DNA of 64,000 nt from Paenibacillus catalpae (lineage in GTDB: Bacteria > Bacillota > Bacilli > Paenibacillales > Paenibacillaceae): positions 131,957 through 195,956 of the forward strand of contig NZ_FOMT01000005.1 in NCBI RefSeq assembly GCF_900112695.1, given 5' to 3'. The notes below the pieces were generated by a model. The model ran no database searches, was not told the DNA's origin, and was given only the letters and a program-made list of their open reading frames with translations. Each line of letters begins with the position of its first letter. Within the stretch, counting starts at the first letter, position 1. Made by a program: the position numbers and the translations under genes. Shown here in pieces: positions 16,486-27,133 of this stretch.

Positions 16486-17898
16486 GTGGCATTGATAGCA
16501 GTCATTATTTTTTTTGTTACGTTAACTTTTGTTATTTGGCAGCCCAAAGGACTTGGTATCGGATGGTCGGCTGCCGGAGGTGCCATCCTGGCCTTGCTCT
16601 TTGGCGTCGTCAGTTTTGGCGATGTAGGAACAGTTACGGGGATAGTCTGGAATGCGACAATCGCTTTTATCGCTATCATCTTGAACTCGCTTATTCTTGA
16701 TGCGATTGGTTTCTTTGAATGGGCAGCTCTTCATATGGCCCGGCTCGCCAAAGGAAACGGGAAACGGATGTTTATTTACGTTGTTGTGCTTGGCGCTGCT
16801 GTATCGGCCTTTTTCGCCAATGACGGAGCTGCATTAATCCTGACGCCAATTGTGCTTGCGATGGTAAGGGCCCTCAAGTTTGATTACAAAATGATCCTGC
16901 CGTTTATTATGGCCGGCGGTTTTATCTCGGACACGACGTCGCTGCCGCTTATCGTGAGCAATCTGGTGAATATCGTTTCAGCCGATTACTTTGGCATTGG
17001 TTTTGTGGAATATGCCAGCCGTATGGTTATTCCTAATCTGTTTGCTCTTGGCGCAAGCTTGCTTGTGTTGTATCTGTTCTACCGGAAAAGCATTCCGGCC
17101 AACTATGACGTGCGTGAGTTGAAAGAACCAAAGGAAGCGATTAAAGATCATCGGTTATTCCGTTTATCCTGGATTCTGCTGACGATTCTGCTTCTCGCTT
17201 ATCTGGCCAGCGAATTTATTCAAGTGCCGGTATCCATTATTACGGGGGCTGTGTCCTTGGTCTTCCTGATTTACGCACGGCGTAGTCCGGCGATTCAAAC
17301 AAAGCGGGTCATGAAGGAAGCGCCATGGACGGTCGTTGTTTTCTCCATTGGCATGTATGTGGTTGTATACGGTCTGCGGAATGCCGGATTAACAGATGCG
17401 CTTGGAGAAGTGATTCAAGTGATTGCCGACCAAGGCTTGTTTGTATCTACCATCGGGATGGGGCTCCTGTCCGCGATCTTATCATCGGTTATGAATAATA
17501 TGCCTACCGTTATGATTGACGCTCTGGCGATTAAAGGTACGGCAACAGCAGGGGCAATACGGGAATCGCTGGTGTATGCGAATGTGATTGGCTGCAATTT
17601 GGGTCCAAAGCTGACGCCCATCGGTTCGCTGGCCACCTTGTTGTGGCTTCATGTTCTTGCTAAAAAAGACGTGAAGATATCATGGGGTTCGTATATGAAG
17701 GCCGGCTTCGTGCTAACCGTGCCAACCTTATTTATTACGCTGGCAGGGCTGTATGTTTGGCTCAAAGTGATTCATTCGTTTAGCATATACGCGGGCTTTG
17801 GTTTCGTGGGATTGATCCTGGCGGGAGCTATCGGTCTTAATGTCATTCTTAGATTGAAATCCGGCAAAAAACAAAAAGCAGAAAAGCAGCTTGCATAG
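16486..17898 (+). CDS. arsB: ArsB-type arsenite efflux transporter
   Basis: A 470-residue ArsB/NhaD-superfamily permease with about twelve hydrophobic segments. Family landmarks are [19 protein letters not shown] near residue 105, [17 protein letters not shown] near residue 148, [13 protein letters not shown] near residue 330 and [18 protein letters not shown] near residue 371. It would extrude arsenite or antimonite. The GTG start at 16486 follows GTGGGGA. There is no arsR, arsC or acr3 neighbour and no obvious operator, so the gene stands alone and its regulation is unknown. Confidence 0.9.
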   Translation: MALIAVIIFFVTLTFVIWQPKGLGIGWSAAGGAILALLFGVVSFGDVGTVTGIVWNATIAFIAIILNSLILDAIGFFEWAALHMARLAKGNGKRMFIYVVVLGAAVSAFFANDGAALILTPIVLAMVRALKFDYKMILPFIMAGGFISDTTSLPLIVSNLVNIVSADYFGIGFVEYASRMVIPNLFALGASLLVLYLFYRKSIPANYDVRELKEPKEAIKDHRLFRLSWILLTILLLAYLASEFIQVPVSIITGAVSLVFLIYARRSPAIQTKRVMKEAPWTVVVFSIGMYVVVYGLRNAGLTDALGEVIQVIADQGLFVSTIGMGLLSAILSSVMNNMPTVMIDALAIKGTATAGAIRESLVYANVIGCNLGPKLTPIGSLATLLWLHVLAKKDVKISWGSYMKAGFVLTVPTLFITLAGLYVWLKVIHSFSIYAGFGFVGLILAGAIGLNVILRLKSGKKQKAEKQLA

Positions 17899-17935
17899 GG
17901 ATGATATTCAAAACCGTATCAAGCAGATTGTAGAT

Positions 17936-17960
17936 AAAGCCGCCGAAAGGCGGCTTTTTT
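17936..17960 (+). terminator. Terminator of arsB
   Basis: AAAGCCGCC and GGCGGCTTT form a perfect 9-bp stem with a GAAA tetraloop, followed by a run of T. Confidence 0.95.
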
Positions 17961-18013
17961 GCTGTTTTCATAAGAAAGGGAAGGGGACTTGCCAACCCCA
18001 TCCCACGCTAATT

Positions 18014-18469
18014 CTATTCCTCCGGTTCATTCATCCCTCGGACATAAATAACATAACAGCCCCGGTCCTCGTCAATCTCGGTTGATGTAGTAAACATGGG
18101 ACCATAGCCTGGAATGTCCGCAATATCCTTTAGCAAGTAACGGATAACATCGTAATGATTCGTGCAGTGGATCTCTGTCAGCTTGCGTCCGCGCTCGTTA
18201 GGCTTTCTGAATTCAATATAAATGCCTCGTCCGCGGTAGTTGGCTTCGTCCCCGTAGTTCTCGTTTGGTCCGAGCCTTTTCACGATCAGCATTTCTTCAT
18301 TTTCCTGCATCTCATTGGAAGTTAATTCGTATTGAATGCCGTTAGCGATTAGATAAGTGCATAACTGCCGGGCGTACATTTCATCGACACCCACATTCGC
18401 GGCCTGATACTCCATAAGCGGCTCATATTGATTAAGTCCATTATCGATAAAATAAGTTAATCTCTTCAT
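18014..18469 (-). CDS. Hypothetical protein
   Basis: A 151-residue soluble protein I do not recognise. It is acidic, with no signal peptide, membrane segment or catalytic motif; the middle (LIVKRLGPNENYGDEANY) and a C-terminal YVIYVRGM strand look like parts of a compact alpha/beta domain. The start is ATG 18469, eight bases after GGAG; an upstream GTG at 18478 overlaps that site. It diverges from the lipoprotein/ATP-grasp module and is convergent with arsB. Confidence 0.75.
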   Translation of the reverse strand: MKRLTYFIDNGLNQYEPLMEYQAANVGVDEMYARQLCTYLIANGIQYELTSNEMQENEEMLIVKRLGPNENYGDEANYRGRGIYIEFRKPNERGRKLTEIHCTNHYDVIRYLLKDIADIPGYGPMFTTSTEIDEDRGCYVIYVRGMNEPEE

Positions 18470-18602
18470 CCGGTTCACTCCGTAATCAAAATGGTTTTAC
18501 TATCATAACATCATTTTATGGAAACATTAACTTTTCTTCCTGCATCTCTCTCAAATGTGATATAACTTTATAGGAACTATGAAGCTTGGAGGATACTAGT
18601 CT

Positions 18603-18929
18603 ATGAATTTAACTCAAAAAGCAATGCTGGGCGTCTCTGCCGTTGCTATGGCTACTGCGCTGACGGGATGCGGTCAGTCGACTGCTTACCCCCGCACAGC
18701 ACCGCCAACGGACACCCAATGTAACGACTGGGAATGGGACAAATCGGATGGGGTATACCGCTGTGATGATTCCAGCTCTTCTTACTATCGTCACTATTAT
18801 TACGGCAACAGCTATTACTCAACCCGCTCTGCTCTGCAGAAAAGCAGCTCTTATTCCACTTATAAAACCAGCATCTCCAGCAAAACGAGCTCCGGCTTCG
18901 GCAAAGGCAGCTCCATTAGCGGAGGATAG
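18603..18929 (+). CDS. Ser/Tyr-rich lipoprotein of an ATP-grasp module
   Basis: A 108-residue secreted lipoprotein: positively charged N-terminus, hydrophobic segment, and lipobox LTGC with the lipidated Cys at residue 23. The mature part is low complexity, rich in Ser, Tyr and Lys, and ends SSGFGKGSSISGG. It sits 2 bp before an ATP-grasp ligase and is followed by a DUF350 protein. In Proteobacteria, the YgiB/YjfM lipoproteins (DUF1190) with the same kind of Ser/Gly-rich tail accompany YgiC/YjfC and YjfL. I infer it is the equivalent partner, perhaps the peptide substrate of the ligase. No enzyme domain is visible. Confidence 0.85.
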   Translation: MNLTQKAMLGVSAVAMATALTGCGQSTAYPRTAPPTDTQCNDWEWDKSDGVYRCDDSSSSYYRHYYYGNSYYSTRSALQKSSSYSTYKTSISSKTSSGFGKGSSISGG

Positions 18930-18931
18930 CC

Positions 18932-20176
18932 GTGGGCGATTACTCTAAGACCAGAGAAGCCTTCTACTCCCAGATCGAAGGGTATTGGGCGGATTTATAT
19001 GGTGAAGAATATTCCCTTTATGATCTTTTCATGATTACGAAAGAAGAGGTTCACAAGATTCGCGAATCGACGAACCGGATTGGCCATATTTTCTACAAGA
19101 CAGCCTTTCTGCTTCGGACCGTGGATGACGAGACACTATTAGCTCTTGGATTCCCTCGAGAAACCCTTCCTTACATAAGGGTCAAAAGCTTATCGGTTGA
19201 AAGCGTCATCGCCAGATTGGATCTGATTGGAACGGGACAGACATACAAGTGTATGGAGATTAACTCGGATACGCCAACCTTTATAAAGGAGCTCCATCAT
19301 GTTAATGGTTTAGTCTGCGAAGCATTTAACCAGCACAATCCCAATGCCGGTTTTGAGGAGCAGCTTGCTCTAGCTGTAGAAAAAGCGGTTATCGAAAGTC
19401 TGGAATACCTCGGAGACCATCTCGATGCTCCACACGTTGTGTTTACAGCGCACGGTGATAACGTGGAGGACGCGAATACGGCCGCTTATCTAAGAAGTCT
19501 TCTGCCGTTCCCGTCGAGCTTTGTTCCGCTCGATCAGCTTCAAATTATTCGTCATGAAGGATTGTTTGACGAAGAAGGCCGTCAAATTCACGTCCTTTAC
19601 CGTCAAACCTTTCCGGTTGAGAACTTCATAGAGGATGAAGATGAAAAGGGGAATCCGATCGGACTATGGCTCTTGGAGCTTATCGAGCAGAAGAAGCTGG
19701 CGGTTGTGAATCCGCCTTCGGCGTTTCTTCTCCAGTCCAAGGCGGTCCAGGCGATCATCTGGGCGCTGCATGAAGAGGGGAGTCCCTATTTCACTGAAGA
19801 AGAGCATCAGTGGATCGAGGAGCATTTTCTCCCGACCTATCTGGAACCGGACCGCTTCCATGAAAGCCGCACGAAATACGTGATGAAGCCTGCCTTTGGG
19901 CGCGAGGGAGATACGGTGAAGATTTTCGAAGGCAACGGTACTCTTGCGGCGGAGGACAGTCATAATTCCTATGCCCATTACCTTCCGGTCTACCAGCAGT
20001 ACGTGGAGCTTCCCACAGCCGGATTTCAGACGGAAAAGGGAGAACGCCAAGGCTCGTATATGTTTGGAAGCTTCCTGATCGGGGGAAAAGCCGGAGCCAT
20101 CGGCATAAGGATCGGAAGCCCGATAACGGATAATTTATCTTATTTTTTGCCGGTAGGCATAACTAAATCAGTATAG
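18932..20176 (+). CDS. Glutathionylspermidine-synthase-like ATP-grasp ligase (YjfC/YgiC family)
   Basis: A 414-residue protein matching the C-terminal synthetase half of glutathionylspermidine synthase, without the amidase half. Recognisable blocks are CMEINSDTPTF near residue 108, a central nucleotide-binding region, YVMKPAFGREGDTVKI near residue 316 (ATP-grasp lysine and glycine loop) and GSFLIGGKAGAIGIR near the end. It probably forms a peptide-amine bond using ATP; the substrate is unknown, and glutathionylspermidine itself is unlikely in this lineage. The GTG start at 18932 lies eight bases after GGAGG. The tight spacing on both sides shows one operon with the lipoprotein and DUF350 genes. 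Confidence 0.88.
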   Translation: MGDYSKTREAFYSQIEGYWADLYGEEYSLYDLFMITKEEVHKIRESTNRIGHIFYKTAFLLRTVDDETLLALGFPRETLPYIRVKSLSVESVIARLDLIGTGQTYKCMEINSDTPTFIKELHHVNGLVCEAFNQHNPNAGFEEQLALAVEKAVIESLEYLGDHLDAPHVVFTAHGDNVEDANTAAYLRSLLPFPSSFVPLDQLQIIRHEGLFDEEGRQIHVLYRQTFPVENFIEDEDEKGNPIGLWLLELIEQKKLAVVNPPSAFLLQSKAVQAIIWALHEEGSPYFTEEEHQWIEEHFLPTYLEPDRFHESRTKYVMKPAFGREGDTVKIFEGNGTLAAEDSHNSYAHYLPVYQQYVELPTAGFQTEKGERQGSYMFGSFLIGGKAGAIGIRIGSPITDNLSYFLPVGITKSV

Positions 20177-20189
20177 GGAGCTAATTGTA

Positions 20190-20633
20190 ATGGACAATAA
20201 TTTATATGTGGATTTTCTTGTTTATTCCTTAGTAGGCTTTGCAATTATGATTGTAGGTCTGCTCTTGTTTGAAATGACAACCAAGAATAAGGAATTCGCT
20301 CTTATCTTTAAAGGAAATGTTGCGGCGGCGTTATCTCTTGGCGGCAGGCTGGCAGGTCTGGCAATCGTTGTGCGCGCGGCGGCAGAAAATTCGGTATCGC
20401 TCTCCGACATGCTGCTGTGGGGTGTAATCGGTATTGTCGCGCTCGTTATTCTCTACTATGTAACAGAGCTGATCACCTATCTGTTCGGCAAGGCCGTTAA
20501 AGTGAATGTAACGATCTTCAAGGCGATTGAGCAAAACAATATCGCGGTCGGTATTCTCATTCTGCTTATTTCGTGCAGCGTTGGCATGATCATCGCCGGA
20601 TGCCTCACTTATGAACCGGATTTGATTGGTTAG
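20190..20633 (+). CDS. DUF350 membrane protein (YjfL-like)
   Basis: A 147-residue protein with four hydrophobic helices. It matches the DUF350 family, which usually occurs beside YjfC-type ATP-grasp ligases. Conserved features are the tandem arrangement of two similar two-helix halves and the NKEFALIFKGNVAAALSLGG block between helices 1 and 2. Its role is unknown; membrane location with the lipoprotein suggests envelope work. It is the last gene of the three-gene operon. Confidence 0.85.
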   Translation: MDNNLYVDFLVYSLVGFAIMIVGLLLFEMTTKNKEFALIFKGNVAAALSLGGRLAGLAIVVRAAAENSVSLSDMLLWGVIGIVALVILYYVTELITYLFGKAVKVNVTIFKAIEQNNIAVGILILLISCSVGMIIAGCLTYEPDLIG

Positions 20634-20638
20634 CAATC

Positions 20639-20667
20639 TTGACACGAGACTGACTTAATATTATAAT
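20639..20667 (+). promoter_or_regulatory. leuS promoter
   Basis: TTGACA (20639-20644), 17-base spacer and a perfect TATAAT (20662-20667), a strong sigma-A promoter directly upstream of the T-box leader. Confidence 0.88.
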
Positions 20668-20699
20668 CGGGGCTAACCATGTTTTTCTATACTTAATGG

Positions 20700-20938
20700 C
20701 GTTGAAGAGGAGCAGTAATGTCGCGGGGCAAGGCTTAGAGAGCCGGCGGTTGGTGCAAGCCGGACCTGCAGCGATATGAATCTCGCCTTGGAGCTTTGCG
20801 TGAGAAACGCGAACGTTTAGCCTGCGTTAAAGGCAACGAGTGAGCGGAAGGCAAAGCATGCCGGCCGTTAACTAGGGTGGTACCACGGGAATAATCTCTC
20901 GTCCCTAGCGATAATACGCTGGGGGCGGGAGTTTTTTT
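20700..20938 (+). promoter_or_regulatory. T-box leader controlling leuS
   Basis: A tRNA-sensing leader. The conserved T-box AGGGTGGTACCACG is at 20874-20887, and the intrinsic terminator (CTCTCGTCCC pairing with GGGGGCGGGAG, then a T run) ends at 20938. A CTC at 20782-20784 in the Stem I region is the probable leucine specifier. Uncharged tRNA-Leu is expected to favour the antiterminator and let transcription enter leuS. Confidence 0.93.
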
Positions 20939-21014
20939 ATGTCTGATGATGCGTTGTAACGGACGGTACAGCAAGGAAGCCGCAGCTTCGCACACATTTT
21001 AGGAGGATATGATC

Positions 21015-23447
21015 ATGAGTCAGGAATTTCACGGTTACAACCCGCTTGCGGTAGAACCGAAATGGCAGAAATATTGGGACGAGAACAAAACTTTTGCAAC
21101 GACGGAAGACCCGGGCAAGAAGAAGTTCTATGCCCTTGATATGTTCCCTTACCCATCCGGCGCAGGCTTGCACGTAGGCCATCCGGAAGGCTATACGGCT
21201 ACGGATATCGTATCCCGTTACAAACGGATGCGCGGCTATAACGTTCTTCATCCAATGGGCTGGGACGCATTTGGTTTGCCGGCAGAGCAATACGCCCTGC
21301 AAACCGGGCGCCATCCGCGTGAGATTACGGTAGAAAATATTAACAACTTCCGCCGCCAGATCAAATCGCTTGGCTTCTCGTATGACTGGGACCGGGAGTT
21401 CAGCACAACGGATCCGGATTATTACAAGTGGACCCAATGGATCTTTATCCAATTGTATAACAAAGGCCTCGCTTATGTAGCAGAGGTTCCGGTTAACTGG
21501 TGTCCGGCTCTCGGAACGGTATTGGCTAACGAAGAAGTTATCGACGGCCTCAGCGAACGCGGCGGTCATCCGGTAATCCGTAAGCCGATGCGTCAATGGA
21601 TGCTGAAAATTACGGAATATGCGGAACGCTTGCTTGAGGATCTGGAGGAGCTGGACTGGTCGGAAAGCATTAAAGACATGCAGCGCAACTGGATCGGCAA
21701 ATCGACAGGCGCAGAAGTGACTTTCGCGATTGATGGCCATGATGCTTCGCTTGTTGTATTCACCACACGTCCGGATACGCTGTTTGGCGCAACTTACTGC
21801 GTCCTGGCTCCTGAACATGAGCTTGTTGCTCAAATTACAACCGCTGATCAGGCTGCCGCAGTTGAAGCGTATAAGGAAGCAGCAGCGCGTAAGAGCGACC
21901 TGGAGCGTACCGACCTTGCGAAGGACAAATCAGGCGTATTTACAGGTGCTTATGCGATCAACCCGGTTAACGGCGTGAAGACGCCAATCTGGATCGCCGA
22001 TTATGTTCTTGCCGGTTACGGCACAGGCGCAATTATGGCGGTTCCGGGTCATGATACGCGTGACTGGGAGTTTGCAAAGCAATTTGATCTGCCAATCCTT
22101 GAAGTTGTTCAAGGCGGCGATGTGACGAAGGAAGCTTATGCAGGCGACGGACCTCACGTAAACTCCGACTTCCTGAACGGTCTGAACAATGAAGACGGCA
22201 TTAAAGCGATGATTGAACATCTGGAAGCTTCGGGCAAAGGTCATGGCAAAGTGACTTATCGCTTGCGTGACTGGTTGTTCAGCCGTCAGCGTTACTGGGG
22301 AGAGCCCATTCCGATTCTTCATCTGGAAGACGGCACGATGAAGCCGGTGCCTGTTGATCAGCTGCCGCTTGTGCTGCCTGATGTGGAGGCGATCAAGCCG
22401 TCCGGTACTGGCGAGTCACCGCTCGCAAACGTAACGGATTGGGTGAACACGGTTGATCCGGAAACAGGCATGAAAGCGCGCCGCGAGACAAACACGATGC
22501 CGCAATGGGCAGGAAGCTGCTGGTACTACCTGCGCTTCATCGATCCGAAGAACGAGAACGAAATCTGTTCGCCGGAGAAGCAAAAGGAATGGCTGCCTGT
22601 AGACCTGTATATCGGCGGAGCGGAGCATGCGGTGCTTCACTTGCTGTACGCCCGTTTCTGGCATAAAGTACTCTACGATCTGGGCGTGGTGCACACGAAA
22701 GAACCGTTCCACAAGCTTGTTAACCAAGGCATGATTTTGGGTACCAACAACGAGAAAATGTCCAAATCGCGCGGCAACGTGATTAACCCGGATGATATTG
22801 TGAATGAATTTGGTGCGGATACGCTCCGTATGTACGAAATGTTCATGGGTCCTCTGGAAGCAACGAAGCCGTGGAACACAAACGGCGTAGAAGGCACTTA
22901 CCGCTTCCTGAGCCGCGTTTGGCGCCTGTTCGTCAGCGAAGACGGCAGCGTAACGCCGAAAATCGCGGACGGTGAAACAACAAAAGCATTCAAGCAAACG
23001 TGGCACCGTACGATCAAGAAAGTGACGGACGACTTCGAGAATCTGCGCTTTAATACAGCGATCAGCCAATTGATGATCTTCGTCAACGAAGCATACAAGA
23101 CAGATGTTCTGCCGCTTGAAGCGATGAAGAACTTCCTGCAAATGCTGTCCCCGCTCGCTCCGCATATTACGGAAGAGCTGTGGGAGAAGCTTGGCGGTAC
23201 CGGGACGATCACTTACGCGGCTTGGCCAACGTATGAAGAAGCTTGGACGGTAGATGACGAAGTTGAGATCGTTGTTCAAGTTAACGGCAAAATTATCGAG
23301 CGTGCATCCATTGCCGCAGATACGGAAGAAGCAGAGATGGAACGTCTCGCAAAAGACATGGATAAAGTGAAAGAACTGATAGAAGGCAAAACGATCCGCA
23401 AAGTGGTCGTTGTTAAGGGCAAGCTCGTTAACATTGTAGCGAACTAA
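21015..23447 (+). CDS. leuS: Leucyl-tRNA synthetase
   Basis: A class I aminoacyl-tRNA synthetase of 810 residues that charges tRNA-Leu. Visible are the HIGH-type motif [12 protein letters not shown] near residue 50, the CP1 editing domain (about residues 220-410, with [12 protein letters not shown]), and the KMSKS loop [16 protein letters not shown] near residue 580. The start is the ATG at 21015, eight bases after AGGAGG; an ATG two codons earlier is too close. It is monocistronic, controlled by the T-box leader, and convergent with comER. Confidence 0.97.
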   Translation: MSQEFHGYNPLAVEPKWQKYWDENKTFATTEDPGKKKFYALDMFPYPSGAGLHVGHPEGYTATDIVSRYKRMRGYNVLHPMGWDAFGLPAEQYALQTGRHPREITVENINNFRRQIKSLGFSYDWDREFSTTDPDYYKWTQWIFIQLYNKGLAYVAEVPVNWCPALGTVLANEEVIDGLSERGGHPVIRKPMRQWMLKITEYAERLLEDLEELDWSESIKDMQRNWIGKSTGAEVTFAIDGHDASLVVFTTRPDTLFGATYCVLAPEHELVAQITTADQAAAVEAYKEAAARKSDLERTDLAKDKSGVFTGAYAINPVNGVKTPIWIADYVLAGYGTGAIMAVPGHDTRDWEFAKQFDLPILEVVQGGDVTKEAYAGDGPHVNSDFLNGLNNEDGIKAMIEHLEASGKGHGKVTYRLRDWLFSRQRYWGEPIPILHLEDGTMKPVPVDQLPLVLPDVEAIKPSGTGESPLANVTDWVNTVDPETGMKARRETNTMPQWAGSCWYYLRFIDPKNENEICSPEKQKEWLPVDLYIGGAEHAVLHLLYARFWHKVLYDLGVVHTKEPFHKLVNQGMILGTNNEKMSKSRGNVINPDDIVNEFGADTLRMYEMFMGPLEATKPWNTNGVEGTYRFLSRVWRLFVSEDGSVTPKIADGETTKAFKQTWHRTIKKVTDDFENLRFNTAISQLMIFVNEAYKTDVLPLEAMKNFLQMLSPLAPHITEELWEKLGGTGTITYAAWPTYEEAWTVDDEVEIVVQVNGKIIERASIAADTEEAEMERLAKDMDKVKELIEGKTIRKVVVVKGKLVNIVAN

Positions 23448-23460
23448 ATAGCAGACAAAA

Positions 23461-23514
23461 GAAGAGGTGAGCGGTCCAGCAGCACGAATTGTGCTACTGT
23501 CCGTTCACCTCTTC
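23461..23514 (-). terminator. Long hairpin terminator between leuS and comER
   Basis: A near-perfect inverted repeat of about 24 bp per arm (GAAGAGGTGA at one end, TCACCTCTTC at the other) with a short loop. On the minus strand it is followed by TTTTG, so it best serves comER, whose stop codon lies inside the hairpin; leuS may also use it. Confidence 0.8.
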
Positions 23515-24333
23515 GCCGTAGAAATCGGCTGTTATCTTGGCAACGTCCTCGTCGAACTTTTTGTGCGTCGTCCGGATCAGCCGGTTGAAGGTGCCGTCAA
23601 GCTCGCGGTTCAGCAGCTGCAGCGCTTGTGCGGTAATGCCTCCGGGAACAGCTACCCTGCGCTGGATATCTTCCGGAGATAATCCGCCTTCGGTCAAGAG
23701 CAGTCCCGTACCAAGCAGCATCTCGCTTGCTACTCTTACGGCATCCTCGCGCGCGATACCTGTCTCGCATACGGCGGCATCAACAAACTGCCCGATCAGG
23801 TAAGCGAAAAAAGCGGGTCCGCAGCTGGACAGATCGGATACGATCCGGGTGTACGGTTCCTCGATCGGAAGCGGTTCACTAATGTAGGCAAGCAGATCTT
23901 CAATAATCCCCTGATCCTCTGTGGAAATCCGGGAGCCGTAAATACATAAGGTGGCTCCGCTCCAGACGAGGTTCGTTACGCTTGGGATCACTTTGGCAAT
24001 CTTGCACGGCACCAGCTCCTCAAGATGTTCAATCAGTACCGGACTTGTAATGGATATAAGAAGCTGCTCTGGCCGCAGGACCGGCTTCAGCTCATCGATC
24101 ACTTTCTTATATTCATGCGGTTTGACGCATAAGAACAGGATATCGGCGACGCTAGCGGTGCTTGCATTCGAACGCTCGGCTCTCATTCCGGGATATCGCT
24201 CAGCAAGCGCTTGTGCTTTTGTATAAGTCCGGTTGCTGATAACGATATGACACGGGTCGAGTGCTCCCGATGCGACGAATGCTTCGACCAGCAGGCTTCC
24301 CATCGCGCCCGTCCCAATGAATCCGACATTCAT
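23494..24333 (-). CDS. comER: ComER, pyrroline-5-carboxylate reductase family protein
   Basis: A 279-residue NAD(P)-binding protein of the ProC family; the Rossmann motif GFIGTGAMGSLLVEAF is at the N-terminus and the C-terminal substrate-type region includes SSCGPAFFAYLIGQF and VAVPGGITAQALQLL. It is identified as ComER because it lies divergently next to comEA, exactly as in B. subtilis, where it affects competence and sporulation. Whether it has reductase activity is unclear. The start is ATG 24333 after GGGAGGG. Confidence 0.9.
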   Translation of the reverse strand: MNVGFIGTGAMGSLLVEAFVASGALDPCHIVISNRTYTKAQALAERYPGMRAERSNASTASVADILFLCVKPHEYKKVIDELKPVLRPEQLLISITSPVLIEHLEELVPCKIAKVIPSVTNLVWSGATLCIYGSRISTEDQGIIEDLLAYISEPLPIEEPYTRIVSDLSSCGPAFFAYLIGQFVDAAVCETGIAREDAVRVASEMLLGTGLLLTEGGLSPEDIQRRVAVPGGITAQALQLLNRELDGTFNRLIRTTHKKFDEDVAKITADFYGEEVNGQ

Positions 24334-24441
24334 GCTCAGCCCTCCCAACAGTTTTGCTCTTTTAACCTATTCCGCAAGACTTGCCACATATGACATCAAA
24401 ATGCTAAAAATCCCCTTTTTTAGATGAAAGGAGTGTTGAGT

Positions 24442-24912
24442 ATGGCCCGTCTCCTGTATGGACGTCGAACAAATACGAATGGAAGCAGGCGGATCGTTCC
24501 TTTATTTCTTATTGCAGCAGCGGCAGTTTTGCTAATAACCGCACTAGCGCAACCGAAGGAGAAAGCGCCGGATGATTGGGTACAGCTGAATCGGGAGGTA
24601 AGCAGTGCTTTGCAGGTGCAGGAAGCAGCGGCAGAGCAGGCGGCGGCGGTGCCGGAAGAGGCTGAAGCAGCAAAGCCTGAGCATACCGCTAAGACAGAGG
24701 CGGCAACCCCGGCAGGGAAGCTTGATGTAAACCGTGCAACCGCTGAACAGCTGGATACGCTGAAAGGAATCGGGCCGGCCAAAGCGCAGGCTATAATTGC
24801 CGACCGCGAGCAGAACGGTCTTTTTCAATCGGTCGATGATCTATTGAGGGTGAAGGGGATCGGCAGCAAATTGCTGGCAGGTATAAAAGATAGCATTGTC
24901 GCAATGCCTTGA
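24442..24912 (+). CDS. comEA: Competence DNA receptor ComEA (short form)
   Basis: A 156-residue membrane-anchored DNA-binding protein. One transmembrane segment (about residues 17-36) is followed by an Ala/Glu-rich linker (about residues 50-90) and a C-terminal helix-hairpin-helix pair: LDVNRATAEQLDTLKGIGPAKAQAII and SVDDLLRVKGIGSKLL. It binds incoming DNA for uptake through ComEC. B. subtilis ComEA (about 205 residues) has an extra beta-rich SLBB domain that is absent here. The start ATG 24442 lies eight bases after AAGGAG. Confidence 0.93.
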   Translation: MARLLYGRRTNTNGSRRIVPLFLIAAAAVLLITALAQPKEKAPDDWVQLNREVSSALQVQEAAAEQAAAVPEEAEAAKPEHTAKTEAATPAGKLDVNRATAEQLDTLKGIGPAKAQAIIADREQNGLFQSVDDLLRVKGIGSKLLAGIKDSIVAMP

Positions 24913-25047
24913 TTATGAGAAAATGGGACTAGGTGCAGGGAAGTATTCCCAGCCTATTTGACCATATTCAGGCAATGAGCCCGATTGAATTGGACAACCA
25001 AACCGAGCCGCTTGCTTTGAATGGGTTGAAGCATGTCCATCCCATAA

Positions 25048-26367
<1,320 letters not shown>

Positions 26368-26436
26368 TCCATCAATTCTTACCAATAGAAATTTGCAAGC
26401 TTTAATGACAATTGATCACAACTAGAAAGAGGCAGA

Positions 26437-26472
26437 CCCGGCGAGTGTCCCATAGCGGAGGCGTTCGCCGGG
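26437..26472 (+). other. Hairpin in the comEB leader
   Basis: CCCGGCGA (26437-26444) and TCGCCGGG (26465-26472) form a perfect 8-bp stem between metY and comEB with no T run. It may be a weak or Rho-linked terminator of metY or a structured leader. Confidence 0.4.
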
Positions 26473-26508
26473 AGCTGTCCGGGCAAAAGGAAAAAGGAGC
26501 TGGAAGTT

Positions 26509-27039
26509 ATGTCAGAAGCACATGATGCCTCGCGCAAAGACTGGGATACGTATTTTATGGATATTGCCTACATGGTGTCGACGCGTTCGCGCTGTCCCCG
26601 CCGCCATGTCGGGTCGGTGCTCGTACAGGGCAAGAAGCTGCTCGGCACCGCTTATAATGGAGCTCCGATGGGCGTGCAGGACTGCTCGGAGGCAGGCTGC
26701 ATGATTGCAGAAGAATGGGAAACGAAGCTTGGCGATGACGGGAAAGAGCAGATGGTTAAGAAGCAGCGCTGCATCCGTACCATTCACGCAGAACAAAATC
26801 TGCTATTGTTTACGGACCGTGCTGACCGGGAAGGTTCTACCGTATATGTGACCGATCAGCCATGCTGGACCTGTGCCAATATGCTGGCGAACAGCGGCGT
26901 GAAGGAAATTGTGTTCCACCGCGGCTATCCCAAGGATAGTGACAAAGTAAGCTTGCTCATGAGTCAGAAGGGCATTGTGTTCCGTTCGCTCACCGATTAT
27001 GAGCCGCCGCCGCAGGCGAGCATGAAGGTTACGTCTTAA
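26509..27039 (+). CDS. comEB: dCMP deaminase ComEB
   Basis: A 176-residue zinc-dependent deoxycytidylate deaminase converting dCMP to dUMP for dTTP synthesis. The catalytic zinc site is HAEQN near residue 93 and PCWTCANML near residue 120; an insert between the N-terminal strand and HAE has the extra Cys/His residues common in dCMP deaminases. AAAGGAG precedes the ATG. It is named for its place in the comE locus, but the family is not required for DNA uptake. Confidence 0.93.
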   Translation: MSEAHDASRKDWDTYFMDIAYMVSTRSRCPRRHVGSVLVQGKKLLGTAYNGAPMGVQDCSEAGCMIAEEWETKLGDDGKEQMVKKQRCIRTIHAEQNLLLFTDRADREGSTVYVTDQPCWTCANMLANSGVKEIVFHRGYPKDSDKVSLLMSQKGIVFRSLTDYEPPPQASMKVTS

Positions 27040-27060
27040 ACTGAATAAGCGAATGGGGAA

Positions 27061-27109
27061 GAACCTCTGCATGCATCTGTTTTGATGCGTCCGGAGGTTC
27101 TTTTTTTTG
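27061..27109 (+). terminator. Terminator between comEB and comEC
   Basis: GAACCTC/GAGGTTC with an inner ATGCATC/GATGC pairing and a run of eight T. It should limit read-through from comEB into comEC. Confidence 0.92.
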
Positions 27110-27133
27110 TGTTAGGGGATGGAGGGGAGTGCC

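Noticed and set aside
22416-23279. Long minus-strand frame inside leuS.
   Set aside because: It is a shadow of leuS with no conserved motif.
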